Program-made: the position numbers and the translations under genes | Assembly: GCA_947630635.1 (NCBI GenBank) | Contig: CANRIJ010000040.1 | Span: 1 to 11,780, forward strand | DNA from: an uncultured Spirochaetaceae bacterium | Lineage (GTDB): Bacteria > Spirochaetota > Spirochaetia > Sphaerochaetales > Sphaerochaetaceae | DNA length: 11,780 nucleotides | Direction: 5' to 3' | Shown: positions 1 to 6,048 of the stretch, piece after piece | How positions within the stretch are numbered: position 1 is the stretch's first letter | Layout of the letters: each line of letters opens with the position of its first letter | Notes under the pieces: model-generated | The model's input: the letters and a program-made list of their open reading frames with translations, nothing else | What the model was told of the DNA's origin: nothing | Databases searched by the model: none

Positions 1-425
1 AGGTATACAGGCACAAGCGAGGCCTGCCAGTCATGAGAGTGGATTATATCTGGTCTGAACCCTATAAGCGGCAGTGATGATAGAACGGCCTTTGAGAAAT
101 ATGCAAACCTCTCAAGATCCTGAAAAAGGTCATAGTATGGAACAAGACCAGAAAAATACTGCTCATTGTCAATGAAGTAGTAGGTTATGCCATCTAGAAC
201 CAGCTTCTTTACTCCAACATAGATTCTGTTGTCCATCTGAAAGTAGTAGACAGTCTCCATTTTGTCTCTGTAGATGTCTTTAATAGAATGGTATAAAGGA
301 AGTATGACTCTTATGTCATATTCCCTTTTGTCCATTGCCTTTGGAAGCGCTCCAACGACATCTCCAAGTCCGCCAGTCTTTACAAATGGCACACATTCGC
401 TTGCTACATAGAGTATTTTCTTCAT
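1..425 (-). CDS. glgA: Glycogen (starch) synthase, N-terminal part, cut by the window edge
   Basis: Cytoplasmic GT5-family enzyme that transfers glucose from ADP-glucose to the growing alpha-1,4-glucan in glycogen synthesis. About 141 codons are visible and the frame stays open to the left edge. The N-terminus MKKILYVASECVPF is followed by VKTGGLGDVVGALPKA; the KTGGL motif (residues 16-20) is the family's ADP-glucose-binding loop. Near the edge, PDIIHSHDWQ is the conserved end of the N-terminal Rossmann domain. Two tandem ATG codons occur (428 and 425). The Shine-Dalgarno AGGAGA (complement of 431-436) sits 5 nt before the ATG at 425 but only 2 nt before that at 428, so I chose 425. It is divergent from valS with 112 bp between starts. 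No convincing promoter was seen on this strand. The family call is secure; completeness cannot be judged. Confidence 0.95.
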   Translation of the reverse strand, partial: MKKILYVASECVPFVKTGGLGDVVGALPKAMDKREYDIRVILPLYHSIKDIYRDKMETVYYFQMDNRIYVGVKKLVLDGITYYFIDNEQYFSGLVPYYDLFQDLERFAYFSKAVLSSLPLIGFRPDIIHSHDWQASLVPVY

Positions 426-483
426 CATAGTCTCCTGTTTAGATTTTAAATCATTTGGCCTGTTAAGGTGCTTTTATTCTCAA

Positions 484-512
484 TTGTTTCATATTATTGA
501 ATTTGCTAGAAT
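484..512 (+). promoter_or_regulatory. Sigma70-like extended -10 promoter of valS
   Basis: The -35 TTGTTT (484-489) is followed by a 17-bp spacer and -10 TAGAAT (507-512), with a TG dinucleotide one base upstream of the -10 (504-505), which makes an extended -10. Predicted transcription start is near 519, giving a leader of about 20 nt that holds only the ribosome binding site GGAGG (526-530). This leaves no room for a T-box or other aminoacyl-tRNA-synthetase leader. The assignment is by motif and spacing only. Confidence 0.65.
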
Positions 513-537
513 TTTCTCTGTTGGCGGAGGCTTTTTG

Positions 538-3186
538 ATGAAGAAGATTGAGCTCGAGAAAAATTATAGCCCAAAAGACTTTGAAGACAGAATCTACAAG
601 ATGTGGATGGATAAGAAGGAGTTCTCACCCAAAGAGGGCGAGGGACATTTTTCCATCGTAATGCCTCCACCAAATGTCACGGGCATTCTGCATATGGGCC
701 ATGCCCTAAACAATACTCTCCAGGACGTTATAATCCGCCACCAGAGGATGAAGGGCATTCCGACACTATGGGTTCCTGGAACAGATCATGCTGGGATCGC
801 AACTCAGAATGTAGTTGAGAGACAGCTTAAGAAAGAGGGACTAAGACGCCAGGATATTGGGCGTGAGAAGTTTCTCGAGAGAACATGGGCTGTTAAGGAG
901 AAGCATCACGATATAATAAAGAAGCAGCTAGAGGTAATGGGCTGCTCCTGTGATTGGGACAGAGAGCGATTTACCATGGATGAGGGACTCTCTAAGGCTG
1001 TTAGAGAGGCATTTGTCTCTCTATATGAGAAGGACCTGGTCTATAGGGGGAAATACCTTGTCAATTACTGTCCAAAGTGCGGTACTGCCCTTGCAGATGA
1101 CGAGGTTGAGTATGAGGATACCCCGGGCACTCTCTTTGATGTGAACTATCCATTTGCCGATGGATCTGGAAATATAACAGTTGCAACTACAAGGCCAGAG
1201 ACAATGTTCGGAGATGTAGCTGTTGCAGTGCACCCCGATGACGAGCGCTATAAGAGCATTGTAGGAAAGATGCTTCGCCTTCCTCTTACCGATAGATTGA
1301 TTCCAATAATCGCGGATTCATTTGTCGATATGGAGTTTGGAACCGGCATGGTCAAGATTACTCCTGCCCATGACCCAAATGACTGGGAGGCAGGAAGAAG
1401 ACATAACCTTGAGGCAATAAATATTCTCAATCCAGATGGTACACTTAATGACAAGGTCCCAGAAAAGTACAGGAATATTCCTGCAGAAGAGGCGAGGAAG
1501 ATGGTGGCAGAGGATTTAAAGAAGGAAGGCTACCTTGTTAAGACCACTGACCATCCCCATTCAGTCGGTCACTGCTATCGCTGCCATGGAATTGTTGAGC
1601 CATATCTTTCAGAGCAGTGGTTTGTAAGAATGAGAAGCCTTGCAGATATGGCTCTAGAGGCCTTGAAGAAGGACGAAATCGTCTTCTATCCAAAGAAATG
1701 GGAGAATACATATATACACTGGATGGAGAATATTAGGGACTGGTGTATCTCTAGACAGCTCTGGTGGGGACACAGAATTCCGGTTTGGTATTGTGATGAC
1801 TGTGGTGAGATGAGTGTTTCAAGAGAGGATATAAAAGAGTGTCCGAAGTGCCATTCTAAGCATATTCATCAGGATACAGATGTTTTGGATACTTGGTTCT
1901 CTTCATGGCTTTGGCCCTTCTCAACGCTAGGCTGGCCAGAAAAGAGCGAGGATCTAAAGAGATTCTTCCCTACTAGCACGCTTGTATCTGGCTATGACAT
2001 CATATTCTTCTGGATTTCAAGGATGATTATGGCAAGCGAGGAGTTTATGCACTCTGTTCCATTTAAGGATATAGTCATTACCTCTCTTGTAAGAGATACC
2101 CAGGGCAGAAAGATGTCCAAATCTCTCGGAAATGGCATAGACCCGATAGATGTTATTGATAGGTATGGTGCAGATGCCATGCGCTTTACTCTCTGCTTCT
2201 TGGCAGCCCAGGGCCAGGATGTCCAGATTGATATGGATTCATTCAAGCTTGGAAGCAAATTTGCAAATAAAATCTGGAATGCCACAAGATTTTTGCTGAT
2301 GAATCTAGAGGGCAGAAAGCTCGTTGATGTAAAGAAAAGCGATCTGTCTCTTATCGACAGATGGATTTACCATCGCTTCAATGAGACGGCTAAGAGCGTT
2401 GAGAGTCAGATGGCATCATATAAGTTCAATGAGGCATCCCAGAGTGTATATTCATTCTTCTGGAATGATTTCTGCGATTGGTATGTGGAATCTGCTAAGG
2501 AGAAGATGCTTTCAGGAAGCGATAGAGAGAAGGACCTTCAGGTCTCTATCTTCATGGACCTCTTGGAGAAGTCCATGAGACTTATGCATCCATTCGTATC
2601 ATTCTTAACTGAAGAGATATACCAAAAGCTTCCAAACCATAAGGGAGATGTTATTGTAAGTGAGTATCCTATGTGGGATAAAGAGCTGGAGAGCTCTGAG
2701 GATGAGAGGGTCTTCTCTCTTATGCAGAGCTTTGTTAGGGATATCAGAGGCGCAAGAGCCTCCATTGGAATTGCCCCTGAGAAGAAGCTCAAGGCTGTTA
2801 TTTCAACTAAGGATAAGGATCTAGTAAGGCTATTGAGGGAAGAGGATGGGTTTATTAGATCTCTTATGGGACTTGAAGAGCTCTTAATAGACGAAAATGG
2901 CGATTTAGATACCTCCAAGACCTTCCCAATTCACAACCTTAGTTATGAGGCATATCTATTTATAGGAGATGCCATAAATGTTGATAGCGAGGTTAAGAAG
3001 CTCCAAGACGAGATTAAGAAGACCGAGGCTCTTCTTGCTCAGACAGACAAAAAGCTATCCAATAAGGCCTTTATGGAGAATGCCAAGAGAGAGGCCATTG
3101 ATAAAGAGCTTCATAAGAAGGATGAGTTTGAGAGCAAGATCAAGGCTGAAAAAGAGCATATCGAGCTCTTGGAAAAGCTTAGGTAA
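538..3186 (+). CDS. valS: Valine--tRNA ligase (ValRS)
   Basis: Class Ia aminoacyl-tRNA synthetase that charges tRNA-Val and hydrolyses mischarged threonyl-tRNA. The product is 882 aa, normal for bacterial ValRS. Visible features: HMGH (residues 52-55, the HIGH motif); the CP1 editing domain with TTRPETMFGD near 217-226 and GTGMVKITPAHD near 268-279; putative zinc-binding Cys pairs at 178/181, 346/349, 419/422 and 435/438; KMSKS at 525-529; the anticodon-binding helical domain from about 605; and a charged C-terminal coiled-coil arm at about 815-882, typical of ValRS rather than IleRS. The frame is open from a TTG at 484, but that codon lies in the -35 box. The ATG at 538 has GGAGG seven bases upstream, so it is the start. 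The gene is monocistronic, ending at the shared terminator. Confidence 0.98.
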   Translation: MKKIELEKNYSPKDFEDRIYKMWMDKKEFSPKEGEGHFSIVMPPPNVTGILHMGHALNNTLQDVIIRHQRMKGIPTLWVPGTDHAGIATQNVVERQLKKEGLRRQDIGREKFLERTWAVKEKHHDIIKKQLEVMGCSCDWDRERFTMDEGLSKAVREAFVSLYEKDLVYRGKYLVNYCPKCGTALADDEVEYEDTPGTLFDVNYPFADGSGNITVATTRPETMFGDVAVAVHPDDERYKSIVGKMLRLPLTDRLIPIIADSFVDMEFGTGMVKITPAHDPNDWEAGRRHNLEAINILNPDGTLNDKVPEKYRNIPAEEARKMVAEDLKKEGYLVKTTDHPHSVGHCYRCHGIVEPYLSEQWFVRMRSLADMALEALKKDEIVFYPKKWENTYIHWMENIRDWCISRQLWWGHRIPVWYCDDCGEMSVSREDIKECPKCHSKHIHQDTDVLDTWFSSWLWPFSTLGWPEKSEDLKRFFPTSTLVSGYDIIFFWISRMIMASEEFMHSVPFKDIVITSLVRDTQGRKMSKSLGNGIDPIDVIDRYGADAMRFTLCFLAAQGQDVQIDMDSFKLGSKFANKIWNATRFLLMNLEGRKLVDVKKSDLSLIDRWIYHRFNETAKSVESQMASYKFNEASQSVYSFFWNDFCDWYVESAKEKMLSGSDREKDLQVSIFMDLLEKSMRLMHPFVSFLTEEIYQKLPNHKGDVIVSEYPMWDKELESSEDERVFSLMQSFVRDIRGARASIGIAPEKKLKAVISTKDKDLVRLLREEDGFIRSLMGLEELLIDENGDLDTSKTFPIHNLSYEAYLFIGDAINVDSEVKKLQDEIKKTEALLAQTDKKLSNKAFMENAKREAIDKELHKKDEFESKIKAEKEHIELLEKLR

Positions 3187-3204
3187 TAGGGTGGATCTAT
3201 TTAA

Positions 3205-3234
3205 AAAAAGGGTGCCATTAAAAGCACCCTTTTT
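3205..3234. terminator. Bidirectional intrinsic terminator between valS and the Hc1-like gene
   Basis: A GGGTGC stem (3210-3215) pairs with GCACCC (3224-3229) around an 8-nt loop, extended by A:T pairs on both sides. The plus strand leaves a T5 run; the minus-strand copy leaves seven Ts. It lies 18 nt after the valS stop and directly after the stop of the convergent 69-codon gene, so it can serve both. Confidence 0.88.
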
Positions 3235-3236
3235 AA

Positions 3237-3446
3237 TTATTTAGCCTCTTTTTCGGCTTCTTTTTCTGCCTTTTTCTTCTCTTTCTCTTCCTGGAGCTCT
3301 TTTCTTCTTGCTCTTGCGAGCTTGTTGATTTCAGCAAGTGCCTTTCTGGCGCGAGAAGCTGAAACCATTACGTCTTTGTCTTCGAACTTTGAATTCTCAA
3401 GAACGTAGGCCTCGTACTGTGCTACTAACTGTTCATGTGTTGTCAT
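3237..3446 (-). CDS. Small histone H1/Hc1-like nucleoid-associated protein
   Basis: A 69-residue protein resembling the Hc1 family of bacterial histone-H1-like DNA-binding proteins, known from chlamydiae and relatives and also found in Bacteroidetes and some other phyla. The match is the core VSASRARKALAEINKLARARRKE (shown in parts: SRARKA at 31-36, INKLARARRKE at 40-50), which follows the family pattern of a basic RARKA helix and a second basic helix. The tail from residue 51 is almost only K, E and A. By my count there are 17 K/R against 15 D/E, so the net charge is only slightly positive, unlike the strongly basic chlamydial proteins. There is no signal peptide or membrane segment. The ATG at 3446 has AGGAAGGA (complement of 3456-3463) nine bases upstream. 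It lies downstream of the glycosyltransferase gene but is separated by a hairpin and a candidate promoter, so it is probably transcribed alone. A coiled-coil protein with no DNA role is the alternative. Confidence 0.7.
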   Translation of the reverse strand: MTTHEQLVAQYEAYVLENSKFEDKDVMVSASRARKALAEINKLARARRKELQEEKEKKKAEKEAEKEAK

Positions 3447-3483
3447 ATAGCATCGTCCTTCCTTTAAGTGATTTATATATTAA

Positions 3484-3511
3484 AGGATATCATGATTGTT
3501 TAATAAAACAA
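3484..3511 (-). promoter_or_regulatory. Candidate promoter of the Hc1-like gene
   Basis: On the minus strand TTGTTT (3511-3506) and TATCCT (3489-3484) are 16 bp apart in a very A+T-rich stretch, 20-65 bp ahead of the ribosome binding site. Other AT-rich hexamers nearby could serve as -10, so the exact position is uncertain. The -35 box forms one arm of a perfect inverted repeat listed separately. Confidence 0.3.
3496..3511. repeat. Perfect 6-4-6 inverted repeat, possible operator
   Basis: TTGTTT (3496-3501), AATA, AAACAA (3506-3511): a perfect 16-bp palindrome overlapping the candidate -35 box of the Hc1-like gene. It has the size of a dimeric repressor site. It has no U-run and only A:T-rich arms, so it is not a terminator. 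The binding protein is unknown. Confidence 0.4.
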
Positions 3512-3524
3512 CTAAATTGATTTT

Positions 3525-3557
3525 AAAAACGCATTTATAAGCAGGATAAACCGTTTT
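3525..3557 (-). terminator. Possible intrinsic terminator of the glycosyltransferase gene
   Basis: Read on the minus strand, AAAACG (3557-3552) pairs with CGTTTT (3531-3526), with an inner TTTAT/ATAAA stem around loop CCTGCTT and a small bulge. A run of five Ts (3529-3525) follows. It starts a few bases after the glycosyltransferase stop. The stem is A+T-rich and interrupted, so efficiency is uncertain. Confidence 0.45.
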
Positions 3558-3559
3558 AG

Positions 3560-4699
3560 TTAGATTTCTCTGCCCTTCCATATGAAGTTCTTTCCTGTTA
3601 CTCGCCTATAGATTCCATGAACATACATTACGCATATCATAGTTATGGAAATAGGGGCTGAAATACTTACGAGTTTTCTGTAGTTTGTATTTCTGCAGCC
3701 CATAAACCAGCCGAGCCAGAATAAGAGCCATCCAATTAGAAGCAATAGGCAATAATTGTTCCATCCAATGAAAATCAAGAAGAATATGAGCGAAAGTGGT
3801 GCCCATGCAATGATCATTAGAAATAGAGCGAGAAAAATTACAGGTGCGAGTATTGCAGGAACAGCTGGGAAGACTCCAGAAATAGATCTTTCCATGCCTT
3901 TGAATGCGCCTTTCTTATCTGAATACATATAGCATGCTACAAATTCTGAGGCATTTATGAAGGCATACTTCTTTTTGTGCTTAGTAAAGAGCTTGACTAG
4001 TCCCATGTCATCGACAACTGTGTTTTTCACGCCTAGGTATCCGCCGACTTCGTAGTAAGCGTCCTTTCTCATCATAATGAACTGCCCAATTGCAAATGCA
4101 AAGAAGGGCGACTGTATCTTATAGAAGAGGAAGTGGGGAATCATGACATTTGCAAACATCATTGCCGATATATTTATTGAGCCCCAATAGGATCTGCAGA
4201 GCTCTGTGGGAAGGCCTGATATTATATCAAGGTTGTGCTTCTTCATTATTGCAACCGTATGGGCAACCGATGTTGAGGCATGGGCAGTATCTGCATCTGT
4301 TGCAAAGAGATATTCGCCCTTTGCATATGGAATGAGCTGGAGTAGGGCATTCATTTTTCCGTGTTTTGTGTATTTTACTGATGGATCTGTTTTGTATCCC
4401 TTTATCCTTGGATCCAGCTTTGTGTACTCATCTATTATCTCTTGGGTCCTGTCTGAGCTTTGGTCGTTTATTACAAGGATCTCTATATTCTTATAGGTTT
4501 GATTCATAAGGGATTTCAAGAGACGAGGAAGGTTTTTCTCTTCGTCGCGTGCTGGAATTATCACCGAGACAAGAGGACCCTCGTCTTTTATTTCCACCTC
4601 TTCCATTTTCTTGAAGTAGAGCATATTGAAAGAGGTGCATATAAACGTATAGATACCTACAACTATCATCAATATTGCAAATATAATCAGGACAATCAT
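3560..4699 (-). CDS. Membrane-bound family 2 glycosyltransferase (CrtQ/HpnB-like)
   Basis: A 379-residue inverting GT-A glycosyltransferase that likely uses a nucleotide sugar at the cytoplasmic membrane face to glycosylate a lipid. Order: one N-terminal membrane helix (about 1-24); the GT2 core beginning LVSVIIPARDEEKNLPRLL (43-61); INDQSSDRTQEI (77-88); GKMNAL (114-119); the metal-binding DADT (135-138); the catalytic-region acid pair VDDMGLVK (229-236); a Y-rich MYSDKKGAFKGMERS segment where polymerising GT2 enzymes carry QxxRW; then about four hydrophobic helices (about 276-300, 302-332 and 345-362). This layout is that of the CrtQ (carotenoid) and HpnB (hopanoid) group, but no pigment or hopanoid genes are near, so the acceptor is unknown. 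The start at 4699 lacks a good ribosome binding site. An in-frame TAG lies upstream, and starting later would delete the membrane helix. Confidence 0.88.
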   Translation of the reverse strand: MIVLIIFAILMIVVGIYTFICTSFNMLYFKKMEEVEIKDEGPLVSVIIPARDEEKNLPRLLKSLMNQTYKNIEILVINDQSSDRTQEIIDEYTKLDPRIKGYKTDPSVKYTKHGKMNALLQLIPYAKGEYLFATDADTAHASTSVAHTVAIMKKHNLDIISGLPTELCRSYWGSINISAMMFANVMIPHFLFYKIQSPFFAFAIGQFIMMRKDAYYEVGGYLGVKNTVVDDMGLVKLFTKHKKKYAFINASEFVACYMYSDKKGAFKGMERSISGVFPAVPAILAPVIFLALFLMIIAWAPLSLIFFLIFIGWNNYCLLLLIGWLLFWLGWFMGCRNTNYRKLVSISAPISITMICVMYVHGIYRRVTGKNFIWKGREI

Positions 4700-4741
4700 A
4701 GGACTTGGCTTTGCAGCTCTCTACCTCTTTTTAAGTGATAT

Positions 4742-4757
4742 GTAGGCTTCTTCCTAC
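4742..4757 (-). other. Hairpin in the leader of the glycosyltransferase mRNA
   Basis: A perfect 5-bp stem, GTAGG with CCTAC, around a 6-nt loop. It has no U-run, so it is not a terminator. If the promoter at 4767-4795 is real, transcription would begin near 4760 and this hairpin would lie at the very 5' end of the mRNA. That would fit an mRNA-protecting or translational element, but this is inference. Confidence 0.35.
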
Positions 4758-4766
4758 GGTGCTTAA

Positions 4767-4795
4767 ATATTAATTATTATCGCTATTATTGTCTA
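4767..4795 (-). promoter_or_regulatory. Candidate sigma70 promoter of the glycosyltransferase gene
   Basis: On the minus strand TAGACA (4795-4790; five of six matches to TTGACA) is followed by 17 bp and TAATAT (4772-4767; four of six to TATAAT). It lies in the 137-bp gap after the U32-family gene, where no terminator is visible. The glycosyltransferase could therefore be read both from here and by read-through from lon. Confidence 0.5.
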
Positions 4796-4836
4796 TTTAG
4801 GGTCGCTTTATACTTGGCTCTGAGAGAAAGGCATCT

Positions 4837-6048
4837 CTATCTATGAGCAATTTTTGTAAGGATATATCCTTTTTTGAGCTTAGTTCTGCTCTTTATAAAG
4901 CCTTTTTTGCCATGGTCAAGCTTTTCAGTCTCTTCAAGACTTTCATTAAGAAGCCTAAAGTCCTTAATCTGGAGGTATGGCACCTCGGGTCCTATGGCGT
5001 CTATTTTGTCGTCGCTCTTTATCTGGTTCTTGATATCTACTTCGAAGATTCCAGGCTCTATTTCTCCTTTGATGCTTCCGAGGAATTTTCTTCTCCCGTC
5101 GTATCCCTTATCTGTGATATTGCTACTTTCAGCTCTCTCTTCTGGGAAGAAGAATGCAGTAGTGAACTCCCTATGCGATACATCCTCAATGGCATCAATG
5201 TATTTATCCATATCCTTATCGCGGTCTATAGCCTTTCTGTAGGCACGAGTTATTGTCGCGACATAGAAAATCGATTTCATTCTGCCCTCGATCTTTAAGG
5301 ACGAGAGTCCTGCCCTCTCAAGCTCCTCAATGTGATTTACCATATTTAGGTCTTTTGAGGAGAGGATGGTTGTATAGTCGCCATACTCCTCTATCGGGAA
5401 ATGCTCTCCCTCTCTTTCTTCCTCTTCAAGATAATAGCCAAGTCTGTATTTCCATCTGCATGTATGGGAGCAGTCTCCCTGATTTGCGCTTCTTTTAGTT
5501 AGAAATTGCGATAGTAGGCATCTTCCGGAGTAGGACATGCACATTGCCCCATGTGCAAATGCCTCAAGCTCCAGCTCTGGGACTCTGTCCTTTATCCTTT
5601 TTATGTCATCAAGGGAGGCCTCTCTCCCCAGTATCACCCTCTTAAAGCCAAGAGAATAGTACATTCTTGCGCTCTCGCTGTTGATGCAAGATGCCTGAGT
5701 TGAAAGATGCAGCTCTCTTTCTGGGAAATTCTTCTTTAAAAATGGAACAAGTCCGATGTCTGAGATGATGAAGGCATCAAAGGGCCATTTTGCGATATCC
5801 TCCTTCATCTCGTATAGTCTATCCAATTGGCTCTCTTTGAATATTATGTTAAGCGCTCCATAGAGCTTCTTGCCCTTTTCTTTTTTAAGGCGTTTTGCCT
5901 CTTCTAGCTCATTGTCTGAGAAATTCTCAGCATTGGCCCTTAGGGAGAACTCCCTAAGGCCCATATATGCTGCGTCTGCCCCATAGTCGTAGGCGACCTT
6001 TAGTTTCTCTAGACTCCCAGCTGGAGAAAGTAGCTCTATTGAGGCCAA
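4837..6048 (-). CDS. trhP: U32-family protein, TrhP-like tRNA hydroxylation enzyme
   Basis: A 403-residue protein of the so-called peptidase U32 family. The best-studied relatives (TrhP, formerly YegQ) act on RNA, making 5-hydroxyuridine at tRNA position 34 using prephenate, rather than being proteases. It opens with ELLSPAGSLEKLKVAYDYGADAAYMG, the usual TIM-barrel start. The U32 signature EAFAHGAMCMSYSGRC lies at 162-177. Cysteines 170, 177, 193 and 197 form the expected iron-sulfur cluster set. The C-terminal 85 residues fit the small beta-barrel U32_C domain. The start is TTG at 6048, inside the lon 3' end (13-bp overlap), with AAAGGTG five bases upstream; this indicates translational coupling to lon. 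RlhA, which hydroxylates 23S rRNA, is the main alternative, but it is a longer protein. Substrate assignment is by family only. Confidence 0.85.
   Translation of the reverse strand: MASIELLSPAGSLEKLKVAYDYGADAAYMGLREFSLRANAENFSDNELEEAKRLKKEKGKKLYGALNIIFKESQLDRLYEMKEDIAKWPFDAFIISDIGLVPFLKKNFPERELHLSTQASCINSESARMYYSLGFKRVILGREASLDDIKRIKDRVPELELEAFAHGAMCMSYSGRCLLSQFLTKRSANQGDCSHTCRWKYRLGYYLEEEEREGEHFPIEEYGDYTTILSSKDLNMVNHIEELERAGLSSLKIEGRMKSIFYVATITRAYRKAIDRDKDMDKYIDAIEDVSHREFTTAFFFPEERAESSNITDKGYDGRRKFLGSIKGEIEPGIFEVDIKNQIKSDDKIDAIGPEVPYLQIKDFRLLNESLEETEKLDHGKKGFIKSRTKLKKGYILTKIAHR

Noticed and set aside
3496..3511. Rex or FNR operator before the Hc1-like gene
   Set aside because: The TTGTT/AACAA half-sites are 6 bp apart here, whereas a Rex site needs 8. 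FNR needs TTGAT/ATCAA. I kept it only as an unassigned palindrome.
4823..4838. AGAGA-N6-TCTCT hairpin at the stop codon of the U32 gene, considered as a terminator
   Set aside because: The stem is five weak pairs and no T-run follows on the minus strand, so it would not terminate transcription.
4843..5298. Open frame of about 151 codons on the plus strand opposite the U32 gene
   Set aside because: The opposite strand encodes the U32_C domain and conserved core. The plus-strand product has no recognisable features and is a shadow frame.
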